A stretch of 64,000 nt of DNA from Tenuifilaceae bacterium CYCD. GTDB lineage: Bacteria > Bacteroidota > Bacteroidia > Bacteroidales > Tenuifilaceae. A program made the translations under genes and the position numbers. Location: assembly GCA_036322835.1 (NCBI GenBank), contig AP027304.1, forward strand, positions 682,001-746,000. The letters are read 5' to 3'. Below are positions 24,370 to 36,753 of the stretch, one piece after another; position 1 is the stretch's first letter; each line of letters starts with the position of its first letter. The notes beneath the pieces are model-generated. The model was given only the letters and a program-made list of their open reading frames with translations, did not search any database and had not been told where the DNA came from.

Positions 24370-25752
24370 TTATTGCTCCGGATTGTACTTATTTACCTTT
24401 TGTGATGTTTTATTAGCAATGCTTGCAAGTGCTTTTTCAACTAGTTGATCCACCGTGAAAATCTCCTTTTTCGCTCTAAGAAGATTTCGCAGCGCTGAAA
24501 CTTCCGACGGGTTATCGGAAATATAATCCTTGGGAGAATCCTTGCTGAGGCTAAACCAATTGCCCGGAACAAGTTTATCATCGTCCCCATCAAACGTTGC
24601 ATAGTTCGCTTCATCCTCCATGTCCTCCCGAACTACATCCGACACCATTACGGCACCTGTCTCTACGGATAATAGTTGAAACTTTAGCGAAACAACCGCT
24701 GAGTTTTTGATATTGTAGGTATAGTAAATTACTTTTTTATACGACACAATCTTCTCATCCACACCTGTGGTTTTATTCTTTACTGTTTTTACCTCCTTTA
24801 GGTATCCACGCTTCTCGGCCTTTTGCAACTTCCCCGCTGATTGATCGAACTCAACAATAGAGGCAGACAGGATTGCTTTTGCTCCTAATATTTTACCAAT
24901 TTGCATGTCAGATCCCACAGTAACATTCCTGCGTTGTTCATCAATAATCTGCTGTGTATTTTCCGTGTCAACCACTTTAATGAATGGATTATTAAGGGCA
25001 TTGAGATTCGATATTACCGATCCTTGAAGCTTTGTCGCCAATTCCTTTTTCCCAACAGAATACTTAAATTCATCAACCTTAATGGTAATAAGTGCATTCT
25101 GTAATGATTCCTCCTTTAATTCCTTAGAATCTTTATAGCTATTATGCTCCTTGATAATTTTATCGAAATTTGCATAAGCTTTTCGGTTTAAGCCACCAGC
25201 CATATACTCTTTTCCCTGCCTGTATAGCGGCTCACATTTAGACACCTTTAACATTTCCTGAACGTTCCCATATTCGGGCTCAATAATTTGAATCTCTTTA
25301 AGTAAACTCTCGGCCTGTGAAAATTTCTCAGCCTCCATTAACTGTTGACTTTCAGCATAAACCTTTTCGAGATATTTGGGCTTTGCATCCTTAAAGTAAT
25401 CCGTAGCCATATCCGAGATTGTTAATTCAGCACCAAACGAAGCGGCCTTTTTTTGGAAATCAAGAACATCCAAATACCCATAAACAGTCTCTTTTAGCTG
25501 ATCGCTCTCGTACGCCTTAAATATTTTGTAGCATCTATCATCAATAACCTTTTGGCCTGTTCGCTTTAAACCAACTATTGCATCAATATTATCGCGCTTG
25601 GCACTTAACGATCGCATATACGATTCTGCTGCAAGCTCCCACATCCCGGCTTGCTCATATTTATCGCCCCGCTTTGCATATTTTTTTGATGCACACCCGC
25701 TACTTAAAAATATTGCTGCAACCAATACGGTTAATAGTATATTTCTTTTCAT
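24370..25752 (-). CDS. TPR lipoprotein with CsgG-like domain
   Basis: A 460-residue lipoprotein (lipobox LSSGC, Cys20) that starts with TPR-like helices (about 25-215; KYEQAGMWELAAESYMRSL, AEKFSQAESLLKEI). Residues about 220-400 look like a CsgG/LpoB-type domain: T-I-K-V-D-E-F-K, L-Q-G-S-V-I-S-N-L, FIKVVD, IIDEQRRN, IGKILGAKAILSASIVEF. CsgG domains form export pores in curli systems and penicillin-binding-protein activators in LpoB. Without the CsgG membrane hairpins visible, an LpoB-like structural role is as likely. It is the first gene of a tight pair with the LPP20-type gene. Confidence 0.7.
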   Translation of the reverse strand: MKRNILLTVLVAAIFLSSGCASKKYAKRGDKYEQAGMWELAAESYMRSLSAKRDNIDAIVGLKRTGQKVIDDRCYKIFKAYESDQLKETVYGYLDVLDFQKKAASFGAELTISDMATDYFKDAKPKYLEKVYAESQQLMEAEKFSQAESLLKEIQIIEPEYGNVQEMLKVSKCEPLYRQGKEYMAGGLNRKAYANFDKIIKEHNSYKDSKELKEESLQNALITIKVDEFKYSVGKKELATKLQGSVISNLNALNNPFIKVVDTENTQQIIDEQRRNVTVGSDMQIGKILGAKAILSASIVEFDQSAGKLQKAEKRGYLKEVKTVKNKTTGVDEKIVSYKKVIYYTYNIKNSAVVSLKFQLLSVETGAVMVSDVVREDMEDEANYATFDGDDDKLVPGNWFSLSKDSPKDYISDNPSEVSALRNLLRAKKEIFTVDQLVEKALASIANKTSQKVNKYNPEQ

Positions 25753-25912
25753 ATAAGAATATTTTAAGGTTTTAAGGTTTCAAGTTTTTAACGCCAATAC
25801 AGATCATTAAATATGCAAACTTTAACGATGGTCTGCAAAAAGTTTAGCATTTTTTTAACCAGAAGTTCATGCACAAGTTACTCCTGTAATCAATTTTTAA
25901 GCCAATTATTCC

Positions 25913-25920
25913 TATTTTTG
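25913..25920 (+). promoter_or_regulatory. -7 element (TATTTTTG) of the NUDIX gene
   Basis: TAnnTTTG match 24 bases before the ATG; no clear -33 TTG. Confidence 0.45.
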
Positions 25921-25944
25921 AGACGATTATAGAAATACAAAAGT

Positions 25945-26619
25945 ATGAAACTCGAAGGAATAAACTTTAACTACTTTGCTGATAAATTGAGGTGTGAGGT
26001 TGCTAAAGGTCTGCCTGGTTTCAGCGCTCAAAAATCCATGTCTCCTTCTATTCGTGAAGATTTACTCGGTAATAATAAACCCAATAGTACTACCCGTCAA
26101 AGTGCTGTATTAGTACCACTCTTCCCCTGTGAAAACAAAATACATTTACTATTCATAAAACGACCACAATACGAAGGAGTTCATAGCGGTCAGGTTGGTT
26201 TTCCTGGGGGAAAGGTAGAAGAAATAGACAGTTCAATTGAACAAACCGCCCTTAGAGAAACCTACGAAGAAGTTGGAATATGTCCTAACGAAATTAATAT
26301 TTTAGGAACATTAACTCCACTTTATATACCCATTAGCAATACAATAGTAACACCAGTAGTTGGGGCGATAGATAAAATAACGTGCTTGCACCCGAACCTT
26401 CAGGAGGTTGACTATATCTTTTCGGTTCCACTAGCCGACCTGCTTAATCCTCAGAACAAAAGCGTGAAAGTTATTTCGTCACACGGAAGGCCTATAACCG
26501 CACCATACTATAATGTATCAAATGAAATGATTTGGGGTGCCACGGCAATGATGCTTGCCGAATTTTTGGAGATAACAAAACCAATCGCTACAGTTTTGTA
26601 TGCAAAAAAAGCCCAATAA
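25945..26619 (+). CDS. NUDIX hydrolase, CoA-pyrophosphatase (NudL/YeaB) type
   Basis: A 224-residue enzyme that probably cleaves coenzyme A or related nucleotide diphosphates. It shows the UPF0035 signature just before and within the Nudix box: VHSGQVGFPGGKVEE (about 79-93) and LRETYEEVGI (about 103-112), with metal-binding glutamates in R-E-x-x-E-E. The upstream segment LLFIKRPQYEG is typical of NudL. The last codons lie inside a hairpin terminator shared with the convergent lytic transglycosylase gene. Confidence 0.87.
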   Translation: MKLEGINFNYFADKLRCEVAKGLPGFSAQKSMSPSIREDLLGNNKPNSTTRQSAVLVPLFPCENKIHLLFIKRPQYEGVHSGQVGFPGGKVEEIDSSIEQTALRETYEEVGICPNEINILGTLTPLYIPISNTIVTPVVGAIDKITCLHPNLQEVDYIFSVPLADLLNPQNKSVKVISSHGRPITAPYYNVSNEMIWGATAMMLAEFLEITKPIATVLYAKKAQ

Positions 26620-26628
26620 TGGGCTTTT
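26607..26628. terminator. Bidirectional terminator that includes both stop codons
   Basis: AAAAGCCCA (26607-26615), loop ATAA, TGGGCTTTT (26620-26628). The NUDIX stop TAA (26617-26619) is in the loop and the first base pairs of the minus-strand stop (26627-26629) overlap the other arm. Confidence 0.85.
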
Positions 26629-28030
26629 ACTTTAGAATATTCTTATAGTGTTCGTATCGGTCAACAATTTCACTTACGTAGCGGTAAGTCTCTTCACCTC
26701 TTAACTTTCCAAAACGCACAACTGTATCGGAAACAAACTCCGATTTATGCCGAATAAAATACTCCACGTTCTCATCCCAAACGTTTGGATTCTTTCCATA
26801 TTTCTTAGCAAGATTTCTTGCGTCTAACACATGTCCAATACCGGCATTGTATGCCGCTAAAACAAATTTATAGCGCTCTGCATCCGGAATATTGTTTTCA
26901 ATCATCTTATCATCTAACCATTTCAGGTATTTTACGCCCACCTCAATCTGCTTAGTTGGCCCAACGGTGCTGTCGATTCCAAAAAACTCAGCGGTTTGTG
27001 GCATAAACTGCATTAGCCCAGTTGCACCTTTATGGGAAACAACATCGTGCTTGAACTTTGACTCCTGATAAACTAATGATGCCAGTAATCTCCAGTCCCA
27101 ATTGATATTTGGACTATACTTTTTGAAATATTCATCCCACTGCGATACACGATCCTGATAAACATAGTAGTAATCGTTATTTATCCTTTTTAAATGGTTT
27201 GAATCTTCGTAGTACTTCGATTTTATCATTCTATAATGGGCCGTACTTAAGTACCCATCAAGCCAAGTATTAATTTTCTTGAGTAATTCCGGGGACGACG
27301 GCCGTACAGCCCAAGCTGTATGCTGTGGAAATCCAATAGCGGTTTCGAAGTCTAAATTTTTTAACGATCCAGCCTTTACCTGCGCAGCAGTTTCATCGCA
27401 TACAACATAGTCAATTTCTCCAGTTGATACCAAATCTATCAGTTGGTCGGCATCATAGTTGGGCAGTTCAACCATCATAATGTTTCCACCAATCTCCTCG
27501 GAAAGGTTTTTCAACCGCTGAGCCGATGCAGAGCTACGCTGCACATAAACAACTTTTCCCGATAAGTCAAGCGGATTCCGGATCAATTGATCATCATCGG
27601 ATGATATAGGAATACGTTGAACCAATACTTGACGAGTTTCGCCATGAGGAGTTGTAAAACTAAACTCCAATTTACGCTGGGTGGTGATGGTGAGGTTGTT
27701 CGCAATAATATCAACCTTCCCATTCTTAAGCATCTCGAAAGATTTCTCGATATCATTTTCGGCTATCAGCTCCAGCTTAACACCCAAGTAGGATGCCAAA
27801 TCGCGAAGCATATCAAATTGATAGCCCATCGGTTCGCCTTTATAGATAAAGTAACTTGTAGAGTTATAGTCCGTAACTGCAACAAGTTTTCCATCGGCTA
27901 AAATCTTAGCCAAGTCTCGCATCTGAATATTAGATTTCCTTAAAACGGAATCCTGGCTGATGCAAGAGAACATTATAAGCGAAGCCAAAAAAACCACCCA
28001 CTTTATCCCTTTTGTGATAAATGTCTGCAT
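26627..28030 (-). CDS. mltF: MltF-like membrane-bound lytic murein transglycosylase
   Basis: Outer-membrane lipoprotein of 467 residues (lipobox MFSC, Cys23). Residues about 45-270 form a solute-binding-protein family 3 domain (LVAVTDYNSTSYFIYKGEPMGYQFDMLRDLA...IANNLTITTQRKLEFSFTTP), which is regulatory in MltF. Residues about 305-440 are a Slt-type domain with catalytic Glu323 in ASLVYQESKF, then SHKGATGLMQFMPQTA and the FVLAAYNAGIGHVLDARNLAKKYGKNPNVW segment. It cleaves peptidoglycan glycan strands to 1,6-anhydro-muropeptides. A TAACTTTG box (28069-28076 minus) precedes the gene. Convergent with the NUDIX gene, 7 bases between stops. Confidence 0.9.
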   Translation of the reverse strand: MQTFITKGIKWVVFLASLIMFSCISQDSVLRKSNIQMRDLAKILADGKLVAVTDYNSTSYFIYKGEPMGYQFDMLRDLASYLGVKLELIAENDIEKSFEMLKNGKVDIIANNLTITTQRKLEFSFTTPHGETRQVLVQRIPISSDDDQLIRNPLDLSGKVVYVQRSSASAQRLKNLSEEIGGNIMMVELPNYDADQLIDLVSTGEIDYVVCDETAAQVKAGSLKNLDFETAIGFPQHTAWAVRPSSPELLKKINTWLDGYLSTAHYRMIKSKYYEDSNHLKRINNDYYYVYQDRVSQWDEYFKKYSPNINWDWRLLASLVYQESKFKHDVVSHKGATGLMQFMPQTAEFFGIDSTVGPTKQIEVGVKYLKWLDDKMIENNIPDAERYKFVLAAYNAGIGHVLDARNLAKKYGKNPNVWDENVEYFIRHKSEFVSDTVVRFGKLRGEETYRYVSEIVDRYEHYKNILK

Positions 28031-28113
28031 ATAAAATAGATTTTCTTGGTTTGTTATAAATTAGAGTACAAAGTTAACCCAATTAATTGTGTTACAGAAG
28101 TAAATTTTGATAA

Positions 28114-30168
28114 CTAGTTGTAGAATATCCACGAAAGACCAAATTTGAACACCCTTTGATTTGCAGGGTAGTGGAGCGCTGTAAAGTACTCATTATTAGG
28201 AGTTCCTTCGTTAACGTGTTCGTATTTAAAGAATAAAACTGTGCGCTTCCACCTTAAGTTTACAAATACATCGATAAAAGGATAATCACCAATCTTTTTT
28301 TCGCGTTGATTGATGAATTGTCCAGTTGCTGGCATATAAGCATCGGCGTAGAACTTTGTGCGATAAAAGCCACTCGCACCAATTTGTCCAGTTAATGCAT
28401 TCTTAACTAACACATGCTCATAGTATAGAGAACTAAACACCGAAAAATTTGGCAAACTCAAAACATCTTCATTTGTATTGGCCTGCCACAACACTTTATT
28501 TACAAAATGAAAACCGCCGAGTTTAAGTACTTTCTGGGCATAGGCAGAAGTAACTGTTACATCGGCTTGCGCAGGAAGTCCGTTGGCATTAAAATATATA
28601 TAATCTACAATTCTCACTAGGTTGTAGCCTAACTCAAATTTCCATTTATCGGCACCCAAAACTCCTCCGATCATAAACCGCTTTTCCTTCTCAAAATTGT
28701 TACTCCATTTAAAATGATTGGAGTAATAATCCTTTATAAAGATGTCTGGTTCTTTATCGCTAATCAATATCTGTCCTTTTACATAGGGCAATTCAGTTGA
28801 TTTCCATGGCGAAATAGTTAACTGCCCATATAATTCTTTATCGTTAGACCTATAGCCATTGACATATAATCGTAGCGATCCACTATACGATAGGTAGGGC
28901 GAAAAACTATATATTCCTGCACCGATATGGTTAGTGTTCAACTTCTCATTTTTTCTGTCAAAAATAAAGTCACCGGGCTTGAAGTAGTTATAATTTCCAG
29001 TAGAGTTGGATGCCCAAAATCGCAAGCCCGGTAATCCTGGAAATTTCGAAAGTTGTGTGAGTTCTACAAGTAGAGTTGTATTGTAGTTAAGTAAATAAAC
29101 GGAATCGTGGGTGGCAGATGTATTTATATAAAAATTCTGATAAAAAGTTGAATCAACTTCTTCATCGGAATATACTCGAGTATAACGATTAGCATCTAAG
29201 AGTAACTTGGTGGTAAGCAAAGGTTTTACGACTAAAGAATCGGATCCATCTTTGGATAATAAATGCACGTTTCTAACTAAAACATCATAACCTAAAACAG
29301 AAGCAAAGCTACGCTGACGAAACTCCGTTATAGCCCCTTCCAAATTAAAAGGAACTAAGGCGGATTCCATTACAGTATCCTGAATGTAGTAATCATCCTC
29401 TAAACCACCGTTCTCTTTATTTCTAATATAAGTATAGCCAAAAGTGACCTGTGCCGAAACTCTGTTTTTATAATAACTGGCAAATGCCGAAAAAACATTG
29501 TCACGGGTTAACTGATTTTCATATATTCCTTTAGCATTATAATAATCATACATTACCCCAAAGTTCAAATATCTATTTACATTTTGAGTATGTAAAACCT
29601 TTAAAACCTGCTCTGCTTCCTTCCGCTTTCCACCTGTTGAATACTCAAGGACTGTATGAGGAGTTTTGACATCATAATGCTTTCCAGAGATTATCTCTTG
29701 CATATAATCTTCATACCCCCTTGAAAACAAAAACGAATAATTATTGCTTCTCTCAAAAAAATCATCAGTCTGTATGGGTGCACCTAAATTACCCAAACTT
29801 GTTTGAGTTGATAGTTTTTTTTGATTTGGAATAATAAGGTGAGGTAAAAAAAGACTCGTATCAAAAGCTGCTTCTTGCACTAAATCAAAAGTTTTTGAAT
29901 CCATGTGCCAAGCATACGAAGTTTTCGATTTATCATCTATTTCTAATAGATCAAGAATATTATATCCTTTTTTTAAGGAGTCTTTTTGTGATTTACCAGA
30001 ATTTTTATCAAAATCAAATTTTGAAAAATCTCCTTTCCCTTTAATATCAAGAGTATCAGATAATGATTTGTTTGGAATATTATTTTGTCCAACCAAATCA
30101 ACATGCAAGGCCAGAACGCCAAACAAAATGAATAAGAAAGTAATATATTTTCCTATGGAATATTTCAT
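28114..30168 (-). CDS. Large putative outer-membrane porin (Porin_10 type)
   Basis: A 684-residue exported protein. A signal sequence (about 1-28) is followed by a charged soluble segment (about 30-110, with DSLKKGYNILDLLEID and the conserved Y-A-W-H-x-D) and then a long array of amphipathic strands to the C-terminal FGLSWIFYN. This matches the putative-porin family common in Bacteroidota (PF14121). Substrate unknown; presumably diffusion of small solutes. Start chosen at the ATG 9 bases after a TATATTTG box (30177-30184 minus), so the message has almost no leader. Confidence 0.78.
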   Translation of the reverse strand: MKYSIGKYITFLFILFGVLALHVDLVGQNNIPNKSLSDTLDIKGKGDFSKFDFDKNSGKSQKDSLKKGYNILDLLEIDDKSKTSYAWHMDSKTFDLVQEAAFDTSLFLPHLIIPNQKKLSTQTSLGNLGAPIQTDDFFERSNNYSFLFSRGYEDYMQEIISGKHYDVKTPHTVLEYSTGGKRKEAEQVLKVLHTQNVNRYLNFGVMYDYYNAKGIYENQLTRDNVFSAFASYYKNRVSAQVTFGYTYIRNKENGGLEDDYYIQDTVMESALVPFNLEGAITEFRQRSFASVLGYDVLVRNVHLLSKDGSDSLVVKPLLTTKLLLDANRYTRVYSDEEVDSTFYQNFYINTSATHDSVYLLNYNTTLLVELTQLSKFPGLPGLRFWASNSTGNYNYFKPGDFIFDRKNEKLNTNHIGAGIYSFSPYLSYSGSLRLYVNGYRSNDKELYGQLTISPWKSTELPYVKGQILISDKEPDIFIKDYYSNHFKWSNNFEKEKRFMIGGVLGADKWKFELGYNLVRIVDYIYFNANGLPAQADVTVTSAYAQKVLKLGGFHFVNKVLWQANTNEDVLSLPNFSVFSSLYYEHVLVKNALTGQIGASGFYRTKFYADAYMPATGQFINQREKKIGDYPFIDVFVNLRWKRTVLFFKYEHVNEGTPNNEYFTALHYPANQRVFKFGLSWIFYN

Positions 30169-30176
30169 ATAGGGTG

Positions 30177-30184
30177 CAAATATA
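30177..30184 (-). promoter_or_regulatory. -7 element (TATATTTG) of the porin gene
   Basis: Exact TAnnTTTG on the minus strand, 9 bases before the ATG; no TTG is found at the normal distance. Confidence 0.45.
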
Positions 30185-30272
30185 GTAATTTGATTTCAGT
30201 TTCATATAATCACGTTCACCCAAAACTACCTCAAACAGCTAATGTTTGCGAAAACCGATAAGGTACCCAAAA

Positions 30273-30304
30273 CAAAAAAAGCCCCGGGGATTGCTCTCCG
30301 GGGC
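30273..30304 (-). terminator. Terminator of the rRNA operon
   Basis: GCCCCGG-type stem (30281-30287 with 30298-30304 approximately) and an A run on the plus strand (30274-30280) that gives seven U residues in the minus-strand transcript, directly after 5S. Confidence 0.9.
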
Positions 30305-30309
30305 GAAGG

Positions 30310-30418
30310 TGGGGCGGCGACCTACTCTCCCGCTGTGACGCAGTACCATCGGCGCTGGCGGGCTTAACGGCCCTGTTCGGGATGGGAAGGGGTGTCCCCC
30401 GCCGCCGTAGCCGCCCAA
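30310..30418 (-). rRNA. rrf: 5S ribosomal RNA
   Basis: About 109 bases. The ends pair (GGGCGGC with GCCGCCC), and the interior has the 5S core CCCATCCCGAACAGGGCCGTTAAGC-like segment and GGTACTGC...GGGAGAGTAGGTCG typical of bacterial 5S. Ends are approximate to within a few bases. Confidence 0.92.
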
Positions 30419-30496
30419 AATCGTGCCCCCATTCCTGGGGGATAATGCCTTACGTGGTGGCGTGCGAGCGTTCGCGAAAGCCCGGCTCGTGCCGGG

Positions 30497-33312
<2,816 letters not shown>

Positions 33313-33424
33313 GGCGCGTCGCCCGGCTTCCGCCCGCGCCCGCGCCAGTACTATCCTGTGCTCTCGCTTAATTAATAGCTTCTCTCGATTCTACTTCATT
33401 GTCTGTATTACTCGCTTGCCACCA

Positions 33425-33435
33425 CGTCAAAGAAC
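33425..33435 (-). promoter_or_regulatory. boxA-like antitermination site before 23S
   Basis: GTTCTTTGACG read on the minus strand, between tRNA-Ala and 23S. The same string stands in the 16S leader (35418-35428). Position and similarity to TGCTCTTTAACA-type boxA support the call. Confidence 0.6.
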
Positions 33436-33452
33436 TTCCGCCTTTCGGCCTG

Positions 33453-33526
33453 TGGAGAATATCGGAGTCGAACCGATGACCCCCTGCTTGCAAAGCAGGT
33501 GCTCTAGCCAACTGAGCTAATCCCCC
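33453..33526 (-). tRNA. tRNA-Ala (anticodon TGC)
   Basis: 74 bases, with acceptor GGGGGAT pairing with ATTCTCC, discriminator A, D-loop AGTTGGCTAGAG, anticodon arm CTGCT-TTGCAAG-CAG centred on TGC, and T arm ATCGG-TTCGACT-CCGAT. CCA is not encoded. Standard spacer tRNA of a bacterial rRNA operon. Confidence 0.95.
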
Positions 33527-33532
33527 GTTCCG

Positions 33533-33606
33533 TAGTCCCGCGCGGAGTTGAACCGCGGACCTCTACATTATCAGTGTAGCGCTCTAACCAACTGAGCTAC
33601 GGGACT
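33533..33606 (-). tRNA. tRNA-Ile (anticodon GAT)
   Basis: 74 bases. Acceptor AGTCCCG pairs with CGGGACT, discriminator A; anticodon arm CTACA-CTGATAA-TGTAG gives GAT; T arm CGCGG-TTCAACT-CCGCG. CCA is not encoded. It is 6 bases from tRNA-Ala, in the usual Ile-Ala order after 16S. Confidence 0.95.
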
Positions 33607-33760
33607 CTGCCTCCCGTCCGCCACACCGGCCTGCGCCGGCCCCGGGACGTCCGGTCCAGGACCTTCCATCTCCTCATCACTTCCTTTGCCATCCCCTAAC
33701 GACAACGGTACCGATTCTCCACAAGTCAGCGGCAAGCCGCGCGGGCCCCTGGGCCCCAGA

Positions 33761-35288
<1,528 letters not shown>

Positions 35289-35417
35289 GAAGATCTTTGA
35301 AACTGTTTTTCTCTCGCCCAGGGTCAATTCTGCGCTATCTTTCCTAAAAAAATATACCGGAGACTTCCGCCTCCTGTACGCTTGCTTTCCTGTCTTGTTT
35401 GTTTCTCGGTACCATCG

Positions 35418-35428
35418 CGTCAAAGAAC
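35418..35428 (-). promoter_or_regulatory. boxA-like antitermination site in the 16S leader
   Basis: GTTCTTTGACG on the minus strand, identical to the site before 23S, within a GC-rich hairpin-forming leader (35289-35530). Confidence 0.6.
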
Positions 35429-35531
35429 GCGCGGACTTCCGTCCGCCTGTATCGTTCACCCCCGGCCTCCGCCGGCGGCGTGTATTACCCTGTCATCATT
35501 TCTTCTCCCCCGTCCCACCGGATCGGGAGCG

Positions 35532-35561
35532 CAAAGGTAGCAACTTTTTCCTTCCCTCCAA
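35532..35561 (-). promoter_or_regulatory. rRNA promoter P1
   Basis: Minus strand: TTG (35561-35559), 19 bases, TACCTTTG (35539-35532). Full match; predicted start near 35525, giving a leader of about 240 bases. Confidence 0.85.
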
Positions 35562-35666
35562 CTCTTTCGCCAAAAAAAAAATTATTTTTTTCAGCCCCAT
35601 CACCGGCGGAGCATCACCCCTTTTATCATCATCTTTTACTGCCCCAACCCCTTCGGATCGGGAGCG

Positions 35667-35696
35667 CAAAGGTAGCAACTTTTTCATTCCGTCCAA
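35667..35696 (-). promoter_or_regulatory. rRNA promoter P2
   Basis: Minus strand: TTG (35696-35694), 19 bases, TACCTTTG (35674-35667). Same elements and spacing as P1, in the second copy of the block. Confidence 0.85.
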
Positions 35697-35774
35697 CTCT
35701 TTCGCCAAAAAAAAAAATATTTTTCTCAGCCCCATCAGCACCTCCAGAACGTCGCTACTCCTTCAAAGCGGGTG

Positions 35775-35805
35775 CAAATATAGGACGTCTTTTTTTAACT
35801 CGCAA
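35775..35805 (-). promoter_or_regulatory. rRNA promoter P3
   Basis: Minus strand: TTG (35805-35803), 20 bases, TATATTTG (35782-35775). Full consensus match, but its flanks are not a copy of the P1/P2 block. The remaining sequence up to 35993 is AT-rich and holds no other clear signal. Confidence 0.75.
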
Positions 35806-35993
35806 GAGCGCGTAGAATAAGTAAATGTTAAAAAGTGTTTCGTTAATCTTAGGCTGCTGATTCACAGAAAAATCAAATTTGAAAATGAATTAAAAAAACT
35901 TAAAAATGTTGCAGAATGCTTAAAATAGGTAGAAAAGACTTATCTTCGCATACCTTATTATATATACAAATTCATTAATTCCTATTTATAAAA

Positions 35994-36743
35994 ATGGCTA
36001 TTAAAGAAAAACTAGTAATTATTCCAACTTACAACGAGAAGGAGAATATTGAGAGAATGATTAGCAAGGTTATGTCGTTATCTGGCGATTTTAACCTACT
36101 GATTGTTGACGATGGCTCGCCCGATGGAACTGCAAAGATTGTAAAAGACCTTCAACTAAAATATCCGGAAAGAATATATATTGTTGAACGGACAGGAAAG
36201 CAGGGTCTTGGTACAGCCTATATTGCTGGTTTTAGATGGGCTCTGGAACACAGTTTCGAGTACATATTTGAAATGGATGCTGATTTCTCCCATAATCCTG
36301 ATGATTTAATTCAACTATATGAAGCCTGCGCTAATGGTGCCGATTTAGCTATTGGCTCAAGATATATAAAGGGTGTAAACGTCGTGAACTGGCCTATTGG
36401 TAGAGTGTTGATGTCGTACTTCGCTTCTAAGTATGTTAGAATTGTCACGGGAATGAGGATAATGGACACAACTGCTGGATTCAAATGTTACAAGGCAAAA
36501 ACTCTTAGGTCAATAAATTTTGATAAAATCAAACTTATTGGATACGGATTCCAAATTGAAATGAAATTTACGGTATGGAAACTTGGCTACAATATTGTTG
36601 AAGTCCCAATAATATTTACTGACAGGAAACTTGGATCATCGAAAATGAGTGGAGGAATATTTAACGAAGCTCTTTGGGGTGTAGCCAAGATGAAATTGAA
36701 AAGTTGGTTTGTGTCGTACAAAAAGATGCATAAACAAAATTAA
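35994..36743 (+). CDS. Polyprenol-phosphate mannosyltransferase-type glycosyltransferase (GT2, DPM1-like)
   Basis: A 249-residue cytosolic-face GT-A enzyme. Motifs: VIIPTYNEKENIERMI (1-20 region), nucleotide-binding DDGSPDGT (about 39-46), IFEMDADFSHNPDDL (metal-binding D-x-D at about 96-98), and the acceptor region DTTAGFKCYKAKTL and GYGFQIEMKF. There is no C-terminal membrane helix, as in bacterial DPM1-like synthases that make polyprenyl-phosphate mannose or glucose for periplasmic glycosylation. Exact sugar donor unknown. It is followed after 10 bases by pyrC, likely co-transcribed. Confidence 0.88.
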   Translation: MAIKEKLVIIPTYNEKENIERMISKVMSLSGDFNLLIVDDGSPDGTAKIVKDLQLKYPERIYIVERTGKQGLGTAYIAGFRWALEHSFEYIFEMDADFSHNPDDLIQLYEACANGADLAIGSRYIKGVNVVNWPIGRVLMSYFASKYVRIVTGMRIMDTTAGFKCYKAKTLRSINFDKIKLIGYGFQIEMKFTVWKLGYNIVEVPIIFTDRKLGSSKMSGGIFNEALWGVAKMKLKSWFVSYKKMHKQN

Positions 36744-36753
36744 TTCAAACCAT

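Larger units (their letters stand above)
35516..35738 (-). repeat. Duplicated promoter block upstream of the rRNA operon
   Basis: Two copies (about 35516-35603 and 35651-35738, offset 135 bases) share CGGATCGGGAGCGCAAAGGT, the following AGCAACTTTTTC, the segment TCCAACTCTTTCGCC, a 9-11 base A run, and TCAGCCCCATCA. Each carries one complete promoter. Open frames across it in several frames have no protein-like features. Confidence 0.85.

Noticed and set aside
35395-35820. 141-residue open frame (and a parallel 138-residue frame) with repeats
   Set aside because: The repeats are the duplicated rRNA promoter blocks; the frames cross -7 and -33 elements and have Phe/Ser/Lys-rich, non-protein-like composition.
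36709-36753. Possible N-terminal extension of dihydroorotase
   Set aside because: It lies in the 3' end of the glycosyltransferase gene in another frame; the conserved start is at 36754.
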